Shown here piece after piece: positions 37,678 to 46,161 of a stretch of DNA of 64,000 nt. A program made the position numbers and the translations under genes. This DNA comes from an uncultured Pseudanabaenaceae cyanobacterium. Its GTDB lineage: Bacteria > Cyanobacteriota > Cyanobacteriia > Pseudanabaenales > Pseudanabaenaceae. The notes beneath the pieces are model-generated. The model did not search any database. It was not told the origin of the DNA and was given only the letters and a program-made list of their open reading frames with translations. How positions within the stretch are numbered: position 1 is the stretch's first letter; each line of letters starts with the position of its first letter. The DNA lies in the NCBI GenBank assembly GCA_937927915.1, contig CALGKB010000002.1, positions 293,763-357,762 of the forward strand, in the 5' to 3' direction.

Positions 37678-38123
37678 AAACAGCAGAGAGCAGGTACACC
37701 CATATTTCCATCATTCCGGACGGCACAGGCTCAATGGCAAGTATTCAGAGGGGATGTAGTTGGGGGGCAACACTTTTTTAGCAGAGCAGCAACCACAGGG
37801 AGGTAACGCCACTTTAACCCTAGTGCAATTTGATTCCCAAGACCCCAAAGAGAAGGTACGCCCAGCACAGTGACGATAGTCATTCCCGCACCTAGATAGC
37901 GAAAATGATCCAGGAAAAACAAACGCAAGACAGCTATGCAGCGTGGAGAGCATGTGATACTCCCCTGCAATTTACCGCTACCGCGCGAGGACAGTAAGAG
38001 ATGTGGACATCCCTCTCCCAGCAGACATCCAAATACCGCAAAGGGGAGAAAAAGAAATTTAGTTTTGACGCAGAAGACCCCCAGGATACAGAATAGAATG
38101 AGGTAAGTTAGTTTTGAGGAAGT
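37678..38123 (+). other. Intergenic stretch without a supported gene
   Basis: This 446-base gap precedes crtQ. The plus strand has no open frame with a plausible start and ribosome-binding site. On the minus strand a 79-codon frame (37731-37970) contains a hydrophobic run beginning MTIVTVLGVPSLWG, which could be a membrane-protein remnant, but no start signal supports it. I see no terminator or repeat here. Confidence 0.5.
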
Positions 38124-39512
38124 ATGCGCGTTGCCATCATCGGAGCTGGTTTAGCTGGTCTGGCCACAGCAGTAGAGCTGGTGGAACAGGGATGTGAGGT
38201 GGAAATCTATGAAGCCCGTCCCTTCATTGGGGGTAAGGTAGCTAGCTGGCAGGACAAAGATGGCAACCACATTGAGATGGGTCTGCACGTCTTCTTTGGT
38301 TGTTATTACAATCTCTTTGCCCTGATGACTAAGGTAGGAGTGTTAGACCATCTCTTGCTGAAAGAACACAATCATCGTTTTATTCAAGCGGGGGAAAAGA
38401 CAGGTGACCTCGATTTTCGCAACTTTGGGGGTGCTCCCTGGCATGGTTTGAAGGCATTTTTCACAACCAACCAACTATCTTGGCGGGATAAACTGCAAAA
38501 TGCCATCGCTTTGGCTACTAGTCCTCTGATTCGCGGTTTATTTGACCCTGTAGGCGCGATGAAAGAGATTAGGGCATTGGATAACATCAGTTTTCAAGAT
38601 TGGTTTTTAGCTCATGGCGGCTCTATGGGCAGCATTGAAAATATGTGGAATGCCATTGCCTACGGCTTGGGTTTCATTGACTGCCAAAACATTTCTGCCC
38701 GTTGTATGTTAACTATTTTCTTTTTCTTTGCCACCCGCACAGAGGCATCAGTTTTACGGATGTTAGAAGGTGCTCCCAACGAATTTCTACATCAGCCCAT
38801 CAGGAAATACATAGAAGAACGAGGGGGCAAAATTTACACAAAGACGGGTGTGCGTGCCATTCACTACGAAAAACGGGGGGATACTTTTCACGTTACAGGA
38901 CTAAAAGTAGGGAGAGAGAGTGATAGTAGAATCGTGATTGCCGATCGGTATGTCTGTGCTGCCGATGTGCCTGGAGTGAAGAAATTGCTCCCTGCGGAAT
39001 GGCGGAGTTGGGAATTTTTTGATCGGATTTACAAACTCACAGCCGTACCAGTAGTCACTGTGCAATTGCGGTTTGACGATTGGGTGACAGATTACGATAA
39101 TTTACTCTACGCTGTGAAAGTGGATTTTTCCACCTATGCCGATTTAGCTATCACTAGTCCCACCCACTACCGCAAGGAAGGACAGGGTTCCTTGTTGCAG
39201 CTAGTGCTTACACCGGGGGACAAATTTATGCCTATGAGTAATGCCGAGATTGTAGAGCACACCCTAAAACAAGTACATGAGATTCATCCTAAATCTAAAC
39301 AGATGAAACTCCTGTGGTCAAATGTAGTAAAAATTGCGGGTTCTCTCTATCGGGAGGCGCCAGGGATGGATGCCTATCGCCCTACCCAGGACACACCAGT
39401 TCCTAACTTTTTCCTAGCAGGCAGCTACACTATGCAGGACTACATTGACAGTATGGAGGGAGCAACTTTGTCAGGTAAATTATGTGCCCAGGCAATTTTA
39501 GCTAGCAAGTAA
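38124..39512 (+). CDS. crtQ: Zeta-carotene desaturase (plant-type CrtQ/Zds)
   Basis: The enzyme converts zeta-carotene to lycopene in the plant/cyanobacterial carotenoid route. The 462-residue flavoprotein has the N-terminal dinucleotide loop [31 protein letters not shown], and [13 protein letters not shown]. The stretch [19 protein letters not shown] distinguishes the zeta-carotene enzyme from phytoene desaturase. The C-terminus has [20 protein letters not shown] for FAD contact. The start is ATG at 38124 with GAGG about 6 bases upstream. Confidence 0.94.
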   Translation: MRVAIIGAGLAGLATAVELVEQGCEVEIYEARPFIGGKVASWQDKDGNHIEMGLHVFFGCYYNLFALMTKVGVLDHLLLKEHNHRFIQAGEKTGDLDFRNFGGAPWHGLKAFFTTNQLSWRDKLQNAIALATSPLIRGLFDPVGAMKEIRALDNISFQDWFLAHGGSMGSIENMWNAIAYGLGFIDCQNISARCMLTIFFFFATRTEASVLRMLEGAPNEFLHQPIRKYIEERGGKIYTKTGVRAIHYEKRGDTFHVTGLKVGRESDSRIVIADRYVCAADVPGVKKLLPAEWRSWEFFDRIYKLTAVPVVTVQLRFDDWVTDYDNLLYAVKVDFSTYADLAITSPTHYRKEGQGSLLQLVLTPGDKFMPMSNAEIVEHTLKQVHEIHPKSKQMKLLWSNVVKIAGSLYREAPGMDAYRPTQDTPVPNFFLAGSYTMQDYIDSMEGATLSGKLCAQAILASK

Positions 39513-39726
39513 AACAAATGTTTTTCCCCAAAGTGTTGAATCTTCGCAACAAAACTTAACATTAAAGGTCAGATTTACCCTACCAGAGGCTCAAGCCCCA
39601 AGATTTGCATTAAAGTACAATGCCTACCTATTTCTATCTGTAAATATCGTAACTTGTCGATGAGTTAACAATTTAAGCAGTACAGCATAGATTTGTAGTC
39701 GCACTCCATTCTCATTCTTTGTGATT

Positions 39727-39888
39727 ATGTTCTCCAATTTCAACTCCCCACTCGTTGGGGAACTCGATCGATTGGAAACTTTGTTGAGTCCGCGTTGGGA
39801 ACGCAGAGAATCAAAAACAGAAGAGAGGAACGCAAGAAACTCCTCCGATTTTTGTCGGAGGAGTGAAAGTATGTCTGAAAATGCCTAG
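39727..39888 (+). CDS. Possible 53-residue protein
   Basis: An ATG at 39727 opens a frame of 53 codons ending in TAG (39886-39888). It would encode a charged, Ser/Glu/Arg-rich peptide (MFSNFNSPLVGELDRLETLL, then basic). No Shine-Dalgarno element precedes it, and a random frame this long is not rare (roughly 8 percent per ATG). The same DNA contains the palindromes described here, so coding is only one of two explanations. Confidence 0.22.
   Translation: MFSNFNSPLVGELDRLETLLSPRWERRESKTEERNARNSSDFCRRSESMSENA
39741..39779 (-). repeat. Solitary CRISPR-repeat-like palindromic element
   Basis: Read on the minus strand the element begins GTTTCCAATCGATCGAG and ends in a TTCCCCAACGAGTGGGGA hairpin (CCCCA/TGGGG with a CTCGT loop). 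From memory this is the layout of several cyanobacterial CRISPR repeats that begin GTTTCC and end in a CCCC...GGGG stem. Only one copy is present, no spacers are visible and no cas gene lies in the window, so it is not an array. Confidence 0.35.
39839..39864 (-). terminator. Hairpin downstream of the RNA-binding protein gene
   Basis: A perfect 10-bp stem ACTCCTCCGA (39839-39848) and TCGGAGGAGT (39855-39864) closes a 6-base loop. It lies 34 bases after the stop of the minus-strand rbp gene. On that strand it is followed only by a weak U tract (TTTCTT), so it may be a terminator or another 3' structure. Confidence 0.45.
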
Positions 39889-39897
39889 AGCAAATAG

Positions 39898-40173
39898 TTA
39901 CCTATGGGCTGTCAAGGAATTACCCTTGTTCGATCGTGGTCTGGCGATATTCACCCGCAGTGTTCTTCCCATCCATTCCGCCCCATTCAGAGCCTCGATG
40001 GCATAGGCTTCTGCCGTAGGGGTATCCATGTCCACAAAAGCAAAGCCCCGCTTTCTCCCCGTTTCCCGATCGATGGGGAGTTTCACCTGCCTCACCCTAC
40101 CGTATTCCCCAAACACCTCGTTTATCTGCTGTTCCGAAATCTGGAAAGAGAGATTACCAACGTACAAAGTCAT
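39898..40173 (-). CDS. rbp: RRM-type RNA-binding protein
   Basis: This is a 91-residue glycine-poor Rbp of the cyanobacterial cold- and light-responsive group. The RNP2 motif LYVGNLS (residues 3-9) and RNP1 motif KRGFAFVDM (residues 41-49) are intact, as is the loop VFGEYGRVRQVKLP. A short basic tail follows. It binds single-stranded RNA in the cytosol. A 123-base leader separates it from nhaD upstream. Many cyanobacterial rbp genes have long leaders that control cold induction, but no specific element can be read here. Confidence 0.93.
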   Translation of the reverse strand: MTLYVGNLSFQISEQQINEVFGEYGRVRQVKLPIDRETGRKRGFAFVDMDTPTAEAYAIEALNGAEWMGRTLRVNIARPRSNKGNSLTAHR

Positions 40174-40296
40174 ATCCTACCTCAAGAAACATTAGCTGAG
40201 CACCAGGAGGTAAGACATCTAACGAAAAACCGCTTCAATCCTTAAACCAACCCTACCACTCTTGCGTCATTTTATTATACACCATCACCACAGAAA

Positions 40297-41589
40297 TCAC
40301 AATTTGGTCACCAAAAATAAACTGCCCGCCAGTAACTGCCCCAAAGCTACGGGTAAACCCAGACGTAGAAACTTGCCAAAGGACATGGAGCGTCCATGCT
40401 GTTCTGCTACACCTGCTGCTACCAAATTAGCAGAAGCTCCCACCAGAGTAGCATTTCCCCCTACTGTCCCCCCAAAAATCACGGCATAGAACAAGGGCAA
40501 ATGTGCCTCTGGCGTACCGCCAATGTGGACGAGATACTGGTTGAGGAGGGAAACCATTGCCACCACCAAGGGGATATTAGGCACTAAACTAGAAAGAGAG
40601 CCTGTAATCCATAGTAGGCTAAGGGTAGCTAGTAACTGATTCTGTCCAAGAATAGGGGTTAAAAACTGCGCCACTTGAGCAATCACCCCCGTCTCCTCCA
40701 AACTGCCAATTAAAACAAAAAAAGACATGAAAAAAATCAGTGTACTCCAATCCACATCCCGCAGGATATGACTAACAGTATCAATCTTGGTTAGGTGAGA
40801 AAGTAACATACACAGAGTAGCCCCCAACAGTGCTACGGAAGCGGGAGAAATGCGCACAGAAAACATATCACCGATCGTGAAAAAGACCAAGACAAAAAAG
40901 ACGATGACCACACCGATCGCTAAAGTACGAGGGTGATTGATCTGGGGCACGGGGACATGATCTAAAGAACCGAGGTCTGCCTGCCATAACACAGGGAACA
41001 AAAACCGCAGAGCTACCAGCAGGACTAGCATACTAAATAACCCACTGCCTGCCATCTGTTGCAAGTACTTTACAAAAGTCAGATCGAGGGCATCCCCCAC
41101 AATGAAATTTACGGGGTCACCAATTAGGGTAAATAGACCACCACTGTTAGCAGCAATTGCCATCAAGATCAAGAGGGGGACAAAGTCTACTTCTATAATT
41201 TCCGCCAAAGGAGGCAAGAGGGGCGCAAGCAGCAAAACGGTAGTGGCATTGGGCAAAAGACTGCTAAACAGACCCGTGCCAAGGGCAATGCCCAGGAGAA
41301 TATATTTACCTTTGCCGCCGCTCAGACGAATCATTTGGGCAGCAAGATATTCAAAAACCTTGGTCGGTTCAAAGGCACGCACCATCACCATCACCCCAAA
41401 AAACAGTGCCAAGGTGGTGTGACTACGCCCCACATATTCCATTGCTTCTGCTAGGGAGATGACATTGCTGAAAATCAAAATTAACGCCCCCAACAGACCC
41501 ACGATCGTCATGTGCAGCCAGTCCGTCATCAGGAGAACCAATACAGAGACAAAAACTCCCACCGACAGGGCAGAATGCCAGTTTTCCAT
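40297..41589 (-). CDS. NhaD/ArsB-family ion transporter
   Basis: This polytopic protein of 430 residues has about eleven hydrophobic segments. It has the DASS/IT-superfamily marks FSSLLPNATTVLLLAPLLPP, NSGGLFTLIGDPVNFIVGD and, in the second half, SSLVPNIPLVVAMVSLL and FGGTVGGNATLVGASANLV. The paired asparagine-rich hairpins are the ion/substrate sites of this fold. It may be a Na+/H+ antiporter (NhaD-like) or an anion permease. It is the gene upstream of rbp on the same strand. Confidence 0.8.
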   Translation of the reverse strand: MENWHSALSVGVFVSVLVLLMTDWLHMTIVGLLGALILIFSNVISLAEAMEYVGRSHTTLALFFGVMVMVRAFEPTKVFEYLAAQMIRLSGGKGKYILLGIALGTGLFSSLLPNATTVLLLAPLLPPLAEIIEVDFVPLLILMAIAANSGGLFTLIGDPVNFIVGDALDLTFVKYLQQMAGSGLFSMLVLLVALRFLFPVLWQADLGSLDHVPVPQINHPRTLAIGVVIVFFVLVFFTIGDMFSVRISPASVALLGATLCMLLSHLTKIDTVSHILRDVDWSTLIFFMSFFVLIGSLEETGVIAQVAQFLTPILGQNQLLATLSLLWITGSLSSLVPNIPLVVAMVSLLNQYLVHIGGTPEAHLPLFYAVIFGGTVGGNATLVGASANLVAAGVAEQHGRSMSFGKFLRLGLPVALGQLLAGSLFLVTKL

Positions 41590-41704
41590 GTGCTCTCCTG
41601 TGTGACTGCTGAGTGAACCAAACCTAGAGGATGAATTTAGGGGAGAATCAGCTAAATGTCAAACTTACTCTATGATTAAATATGCATAGTTCATACTGCC
41701 AATT

Positions 41705-43654
41705 ATGACTTTCCCCTTGAGTGCCGTTGTCGGACAGGAAGCTATCAAAACTGCCCTGCTGCTCCTCGCAGTTGACCCAGGTTTGGGGGGAATCATTATT
41801 AGTGGTAGACGGGGTACAGCAAAATCGGTATTAGCCAGGGGCATCCATCAACTCCTACCCCCCATCGAGGTCGTCCAAGGCTCGATCTGCAATAGTGACC
41901 CCCAGCAACCCGACAATTGGGAAGATGGTCTGCATCCTGATCCCCTAGTCACCAAGGTCATCCCCGTCCCCTTTCGCCAAGTGCCCCTGGGAGTAACAGA
42001 AGACCGCCTGTTAGGAGCAGTAGATGTAGCCCGATCGGTACAGACTGGCACAACGGTTTTCCAACCAGGTATTTTGGCGGAATGTCATCGGGGCGTCCTC
42101 TATGTGGACGAAATCAATCTCCTGGACCCCCAGATCACGAGCTTACTACTGCAAGCGATCGGGCAGGGCTACAACCAAATTGAACGGGAAGGCATCAGTT
42201 TTTGGCACCCCTGTCAACCCTTGTTTATTGCCACCTATAACCCGGAAGAGGGAGCGCTAAGTGAGGCATTTCTCGATCGCATTCCCCTCGTTCTCTCTGC
42301 CGATGGCGTATTGGGCTTAGATGAAAGGCTAGCTGCCGTCGATGCTGCCCTGGAGTATGCTGACAATCCTAGTAAATTTATCGCCCAGTTTGCCGAGGAT
42401 ATAGCAGAACTGCAAACCCAAATTCTCCTGGCGCGGGAATGGTTGCCCCAGGTGGAAATCACCACTGCCCAGATCAACTACCTCGTGCAGGAAGCCCTGC
42501 GTGCCCAAGTTAAGGGACATCGGGCGGAAGTATTTGCCGTGCGGGTAGCCAAAGCGCACTGTGCCCTGGAAGGCAGAACCCAAGTCAATAGTGACGACCT
42601 GCGCCTAGCTGTGGAGTTAGTCATTGTGCCCCGTGCTACTGTCATACCCCAGAATCAAACTCCGCCACCTCCACCACCACCGCCCCCACCACAAAACAGT
42701 GACCAGCCCCAAGCACAGGAAGAGGAAAATCCCGCAAACACAGAAACACCTACTATTCCTGAGGAATTTGTCTTTGACCCTGCCGGTGTAATTCTTGACC
42801 CCGAAGTGATGTACTTTGCCCAGATGATGCGCCGATCGGGGAAATCCGGTGCCCGCAGCCTTGTCTATTCTGACCAGCGGGGGAGATACATTAAACCTGT
42901 CCTGCCCCAGAGCAACACCCCCCGCATAGCCGTTGATGCCACATTAAGGGTAGCTGCCCCCTATCAAAGAGCACGGCGGCAACGCTATGGCACGAAAAAG
43001 AAAGTCTATGTAGAACAGACGGACATCAGAGCGAAAAAACTTGCCCGTAAAGCCGGTGCTCTGACTATTTTTGTGGTTGATGCCTCTGGCTCTATGGCAC
43101 TCAATCGGATGCAGTCTGCTAAAGGTGCTGTTCTGAGGCTATTGACGGAGGCATACCAAAATCGTGACCAAGTGGCACTGATCCCCTTTCGCGGCGAGCA
43201 AGCAGAGGTTTTATTACCCCCTACCCGATCGATCGAGGCTGCCCGCAAACGGTTAGAGGTTTTGCCCTGTGGCGGTGGTTCCCCTTTAGCCCATGGTTTG
43301 ACCCAGGCAGTGCGAGTAGGTTTGAACGCCCAAAAGACAGGAGAAGTGGGACAAGTAATTATTATTGCCATTACTGACGGACGGGGGAATGTCCCCTTAG
43401 CCAGGTCCCTGGGAGAACCGATCGATCCCCAGACCAAACCAGACATCAAGGGAGAGCTGATAGAAATTGCGCAAAAGATACGTGCTTTAGGTATGTCTTT
43501 TCTCGTGATTGATACAGAGAACAAGTTTGTATCGACGGGTTTTGCCAAAGAGCTAGCCGCTGCTGCAGGAGGTAACTACTACCATTTACCAAAGGCAACA
43601 GACCAAGCCATCACTGCTGTAGCTATGAATGCCATTCAAGATATGCGTCGCTAA
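41705..43654 (+). CDS. chlD: Magnesium-chelatase subunit ChlD
   Basis: ChlD is the AAA+/integrin-like subunit of the chelatase that inserts Mg2+ into protoporphyrin IX for chlorophyll. The 649-residue protein has an N-terminal AAA+ region starting [13 protein letters not shown] with GRRGTAKS in the P-loop position and [11 protein letters not shown] for Walker B. A Pro-rich linker follows (about residues 320-340), then a C-terminal von Willebrand A domain with the MIDAS motif DASGSMA. Its AAA domain resembles ChlI, but the linker and vWA domain make it ChlD. Confidence 0.95.
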   Translation: MTFPLSAVVGQEAIKTALLLLAVDPGLGGIIISGRRGTAKSVLARGIHQLLPPIEVVQGSICNSDPQQPDNWEDGLHPDPLVTKVIPVPFRQVPLGVTEDRLLGAVDVARSVQTGTTVFQPGILAECHRGVLYVDEINLLDPQITSLLLQAIGQGYNQIEREGISFWHPCQPLFIATYNPEEGALSEAFLDRIPLVLSADGVLGLDERLAAVDAALEYADNPSKFIAQFAEDIAELQTQILLAREWLPQVEITTAQINYLVQEALRAQVKGHRAEVFAVRVAKAHCALEGRTQVNSDDLRLAVELVIVPRATVIPQNQTPPPPPPPPPPQNSDQPQAQEEENPANTETPTIPEEFVFDPAGVILDPEVMYFAQMMRRSGKSGARSLVYSDQRGRYIKPVLPQSNTPRIAVDATLRVAAPYQRARRQRYGTKKKVYVEQTDIRAKKLARKAGALTIFVVDASGSMALNRMQSAKGAVLRLLTEAYQNRDQVALIPFRGEQAEVLLPPTRSIEAARKRLEVLPCGGGSPLAHGLTQAVRVGLNAQKTGEVGQVIIIAITDGRGNVPLARSLGEPIDPQTKPDIKGELIEIAQKIRALGMSFLVIDTENKFVSTGFAKELAAAAGGNYYHLPKATDQAITAVAMNAIQDMRR

Positions 43655-43902
43655 ATTCCCGCAGAGGGTCTGTATACCCTTCCCGGTGAGGCACTTACAC
43701 ATTTGACCAATGGCAGAATGAAGGTTTGACAAGCTGTCTAAGTTGTCGTAGCTAAATTAGCATTCTCTAGCCTTTTTTACCTTATTCTGTCTTTCAAACT
43801 GTTGATATTGATAGATGAAAGCAAGGGATGCCACATTGTACCTGACCGGTTGCGCAATTCTTAGTCCCCCTGTACAAATATTACAGAGCAAGGATTAAAA
43901 TT

Positions 43903-44733
43903 ATGCTACTCGATCGTTCTGGTCATCGCAATCCGCCCCCTTCTCCCCGACAGTTGCTAGCCTTGTTGTTGGGCTTTGTGGCAGTTATTGGTTTAGTTGT
44001 GTGGGGCTTATTTACTTTGTTGAGTGCTCTTTTGGTTTGGTTGATTCCACCGCAGTTGGAAGCGCAAATTGGTGCAGCACTAGTGCGGGAGTTTAGTCAG
44101 CAAGTCCAACCAGGAGCGATTCAAGATAAGCTAAATGAACTGCAAGACCGATTAGAAGCAAAACTAGCAGACAAAGATAAGAGGGACCTACGAGTAATCT
44201 ACATACCTGACAAAGTTGTCAATGCTTTTGCGGTGCCAGGCGATCGGATTATCATCTTTCGCGGTCTGCTAGACTATGTCAAATCGGAGAATGAACTGAT
44301 GATGGTGTTAGGGCATGAAATAGGGCATTTTCGCAATCGTGACCACTTGAGGGGAATTGCTCAAAATCTAACTTGGCAGATTGTTTTTGCCCTCTTCTTG
44401 GGGGATAGCAGTATTTTACAGTCCATTGGTTCTCTTACTGCTGCCGTTACACAGTCATCTTTCTCCCAGGGACAGGAATTGGCAGCGGATCGCGTAGGCT
44501 TGGATTTGTTAGTCAAGGTCTATGGTCATGCGGGCGGGGCAGTGGATTTCTTCGATCGTTTGGCAAAGGAAGGTAAATCCCCTGCTATTTTAGCCTTTCT
44601 CTCTACCCACCCCCATCCCCAAAAGCGTGTGCAACAATTACAACAAATTATGCGCCAAAAAGGTTACACCATCCTACCCACTACACCCCTACCCCCTGTC
44701 CTGCAAAATGAGGAGGGAAGGGAGGCAAGATAA
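43903..44733 (+). CDS. M48-family membrane metalloprotease
   Basis: The 276-residue protein has an N-terminal membrane segment (LLALLLGFVAVIGLVVWGLF), then a Zn-protease domain with HEIGHFRNRDH (HExxH) and the third ligand Glu in QELAADRVGLD. This is the HtpX/Oma1-like class that degrades misfolded membrane or lumenal proteins. The usual second helix pair is absent, so the domain probably sits on one side of the membrane. Its 3' end lies 7 bases from the convergent P450 stop. Confidence 0.88.
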   Translation: MLLDRSGHRNPPPSPRQLLALLLGFVAVIGLVVWGLFTLLSALLVWLIPPQLEAQIGAALVREFSQQVQPGAIQDKLNELQDRLEAKLADKDKRDLRVIYIPDKVVNAFAVPGDRIIIFRGLLDYVKSENELMMVLGHEIGHFRNRDHLRGIAQNLTWQIVFALFLGDSSILQSIGSLTAAVTQSSFSQGQELAADRVGLDLLVKVYGHAGGAVDFFDRLAKEGKSPAILAFLSTHPHPQKRVQQLQQIMRQKGYTILPTTPLPPVLQNEEGREAR

Positions 44734-44740
44734 CCTACTC

Positions 44741-46057
44741 TCAAGTCGTGATGTACATTCTCAGATGACTAGAGGGAGCAACAGTTATACCTCTTCTAGT
44801 GGGTTTAATGGGTGTGGGGTCTGGTACAATCCTATAGCTAAATTCTGTCAGTAAAGTCAGTAAAACTATCTTCATCTCCCACAGAGCAAAGGCAGCCCCA
44901 ATGCATCTTCTACCCCCGCCCCCAAAGGGAAAATATTCATAGCTGCTGTACTGACGTTCTAAAAACCGATCGGGGCGAAACTCTGCCGGTGAGGGATAGA
45001 TGTCAGGGCGTCTGTGGACGAGATAAATGCAGGGGAAGAGGAGGGTACCTGCCGCAATGGTGTAATCCCCCAGCTGAATTGTCTGGCGAGGAATGCGGGG
45101 TTGCGTCAAAATAGCAATAGGATAAAGACGGAGAGTTTCTTGACAGACGGCGTGGAGATAGGGCAATTGGTTGATCGTAGCGATCTGGTTATCCCATGCC
45201 TTTATCTCTTGTAAGAGTTTAGTTTTGACAGAAGGATGACGATCGATTAAATACAAACACCAGGCGAGGGCAGAAGCAGTGGTTTCGTGACCGGCAAGTA
45301 AAAGGGTGAGGAGCTGATCTCGCAGTTCTTGGTCGGTCATAGCTTGCCCATCTTTGTCTCTGGCGCTGATTAACAGACTTAAAACATCACTGCCTAGGGT
45401 TTGCTGCTGTCTTTTAGCATTGATTGCAGCAAAGAGAAGACGATCGACAGCTCTGCGCTTTTCTAAAAACTCACCCCAGTTCGTCCAGGGCTGCTGTAAC
45501 CAGGGAATAAAGATAGCTGCAGCTTTCAGAGGTGATGCCACAGTTTCTATCATTTGTGTCAGTAATTTTTCCACCTGGCTATAGCGTTCTCCCACAGCTA
45601 AACCAAAGACGACCCGCAGAATTGTTGTCAGGGAAATCCGTTGCATAACTTGTCTCACATTCACTACCGTCCCTCTGTAGGCAAGAAAGAGAGTATGGGC
45701 AATAGCCTGGATGACGCCGCCGTAGGTAAGCAAACGATCGCCATGGAAGGGGGGTAGCAATAATTTGCGTTGCTGTTGGTGTGCTTCTCCGTCTAGTAAC
45801 AACAGGGAATAATCGCCTAGCAAGGGACGCAGGAGTGTACTGCCGGCACCTGTATCAAAGTGACGGGGGTCAGCCCCCAACAACTGCTGCACATAGTCAG
45901 GGTGATTGACCAAGACAAAGGGCTGAAAGAACTGCCAGCGCACACTGAACAAATCCCCATAGCGGCGAAAGTTAGCTTCCAAATAACCGATGGGGTCTGT
46001 GATCCAATGCCACAGTTGCAGGGCAGGGGGCGTAGGGGAATGGGGGGGCAAAGTCAT
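44741..46057 (-). CDS. Cytochrome P450 (CYP110/CYP120-like)
   Basis: This 438-residue haem monooxygenase has all standard marks: the I-helix LLLAGHETTASALAW, the K-helix ETLRLYP (ExxR), the PERF-like FRPDRF and the haem-binding loop FPFGGGGRRCIGAAFALWE with its Cys thiolate. The class fits cyanobacterial fatty-acid or terpenoid hydroxylases; the substrate is not known. It is transcribed divergently from the transketolase-like gene, with about 105 bases between the starts. Confidence 0.92.
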   Translation of the reverse strand: MTLPPHSPTPPALQLWHWITDPIGYLEANFRRYGDLFSVRWQFFQPFVLVNHPDYVQQLLGADPRHFDTGAGSTLLRPLLGDYSLLLLDGEAHQQQRKLLLPPFHGDRLLTYGGVIQAIAHTLFLAYRGTVVNVRQVMQRISLTTILRVVFGLAVGERYSQVEKLLTQMIETVASPLKAAAIFIPWLQQPWTNWGEFLEKRRAVDRLLFAAINAKRQQQTLGSDVLSLLISARDKDGQAMTDQELRDQLLTLLLAGHETTASALAWCLYLIDRHPSVKTKLLQEIKAWDNQIATINQLPYLHAVCQETLRLYPIAILTQPRIPRQTIQLGDYTIAAGTLLFPCIYLVHRRPDIYPSPAEFRPDRFLERQYSSYEYFPFGGGGRRCIGAAFALWEMKIVLLTLLTEFSYRIVPDPTPIKPTRRGITVAPSSHLRMYITT

Positions 46058-46161
46058 AGGGGTCGTTTTCTCCTATTCAAATGATATAGGCTTTTCAATG
46101 GCAAAAATGGGAGGGCGCTCCTCTTCTAGGCTAGGATTGTAAAAAATAAGGGATGTTGTCG

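Larger units (their letters stand above)
39513..39897. other. Intergenic region with two hairpins and a short open frame
   Basis: The 385 bases between crtQ and the RNA-binding gene hold no established gene. They contain a CRISPR-repeat-like palindrome near 39741-39779, a second hairpin (GCGTT/AACGC near 39792-39804), a strong 10-bp stem (39839-39864) and an open frame of 53 codons on the plus strand (39727-39888). The first 200 bases are AT-rich and show nothing else I can name. Confidence 0.6.
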
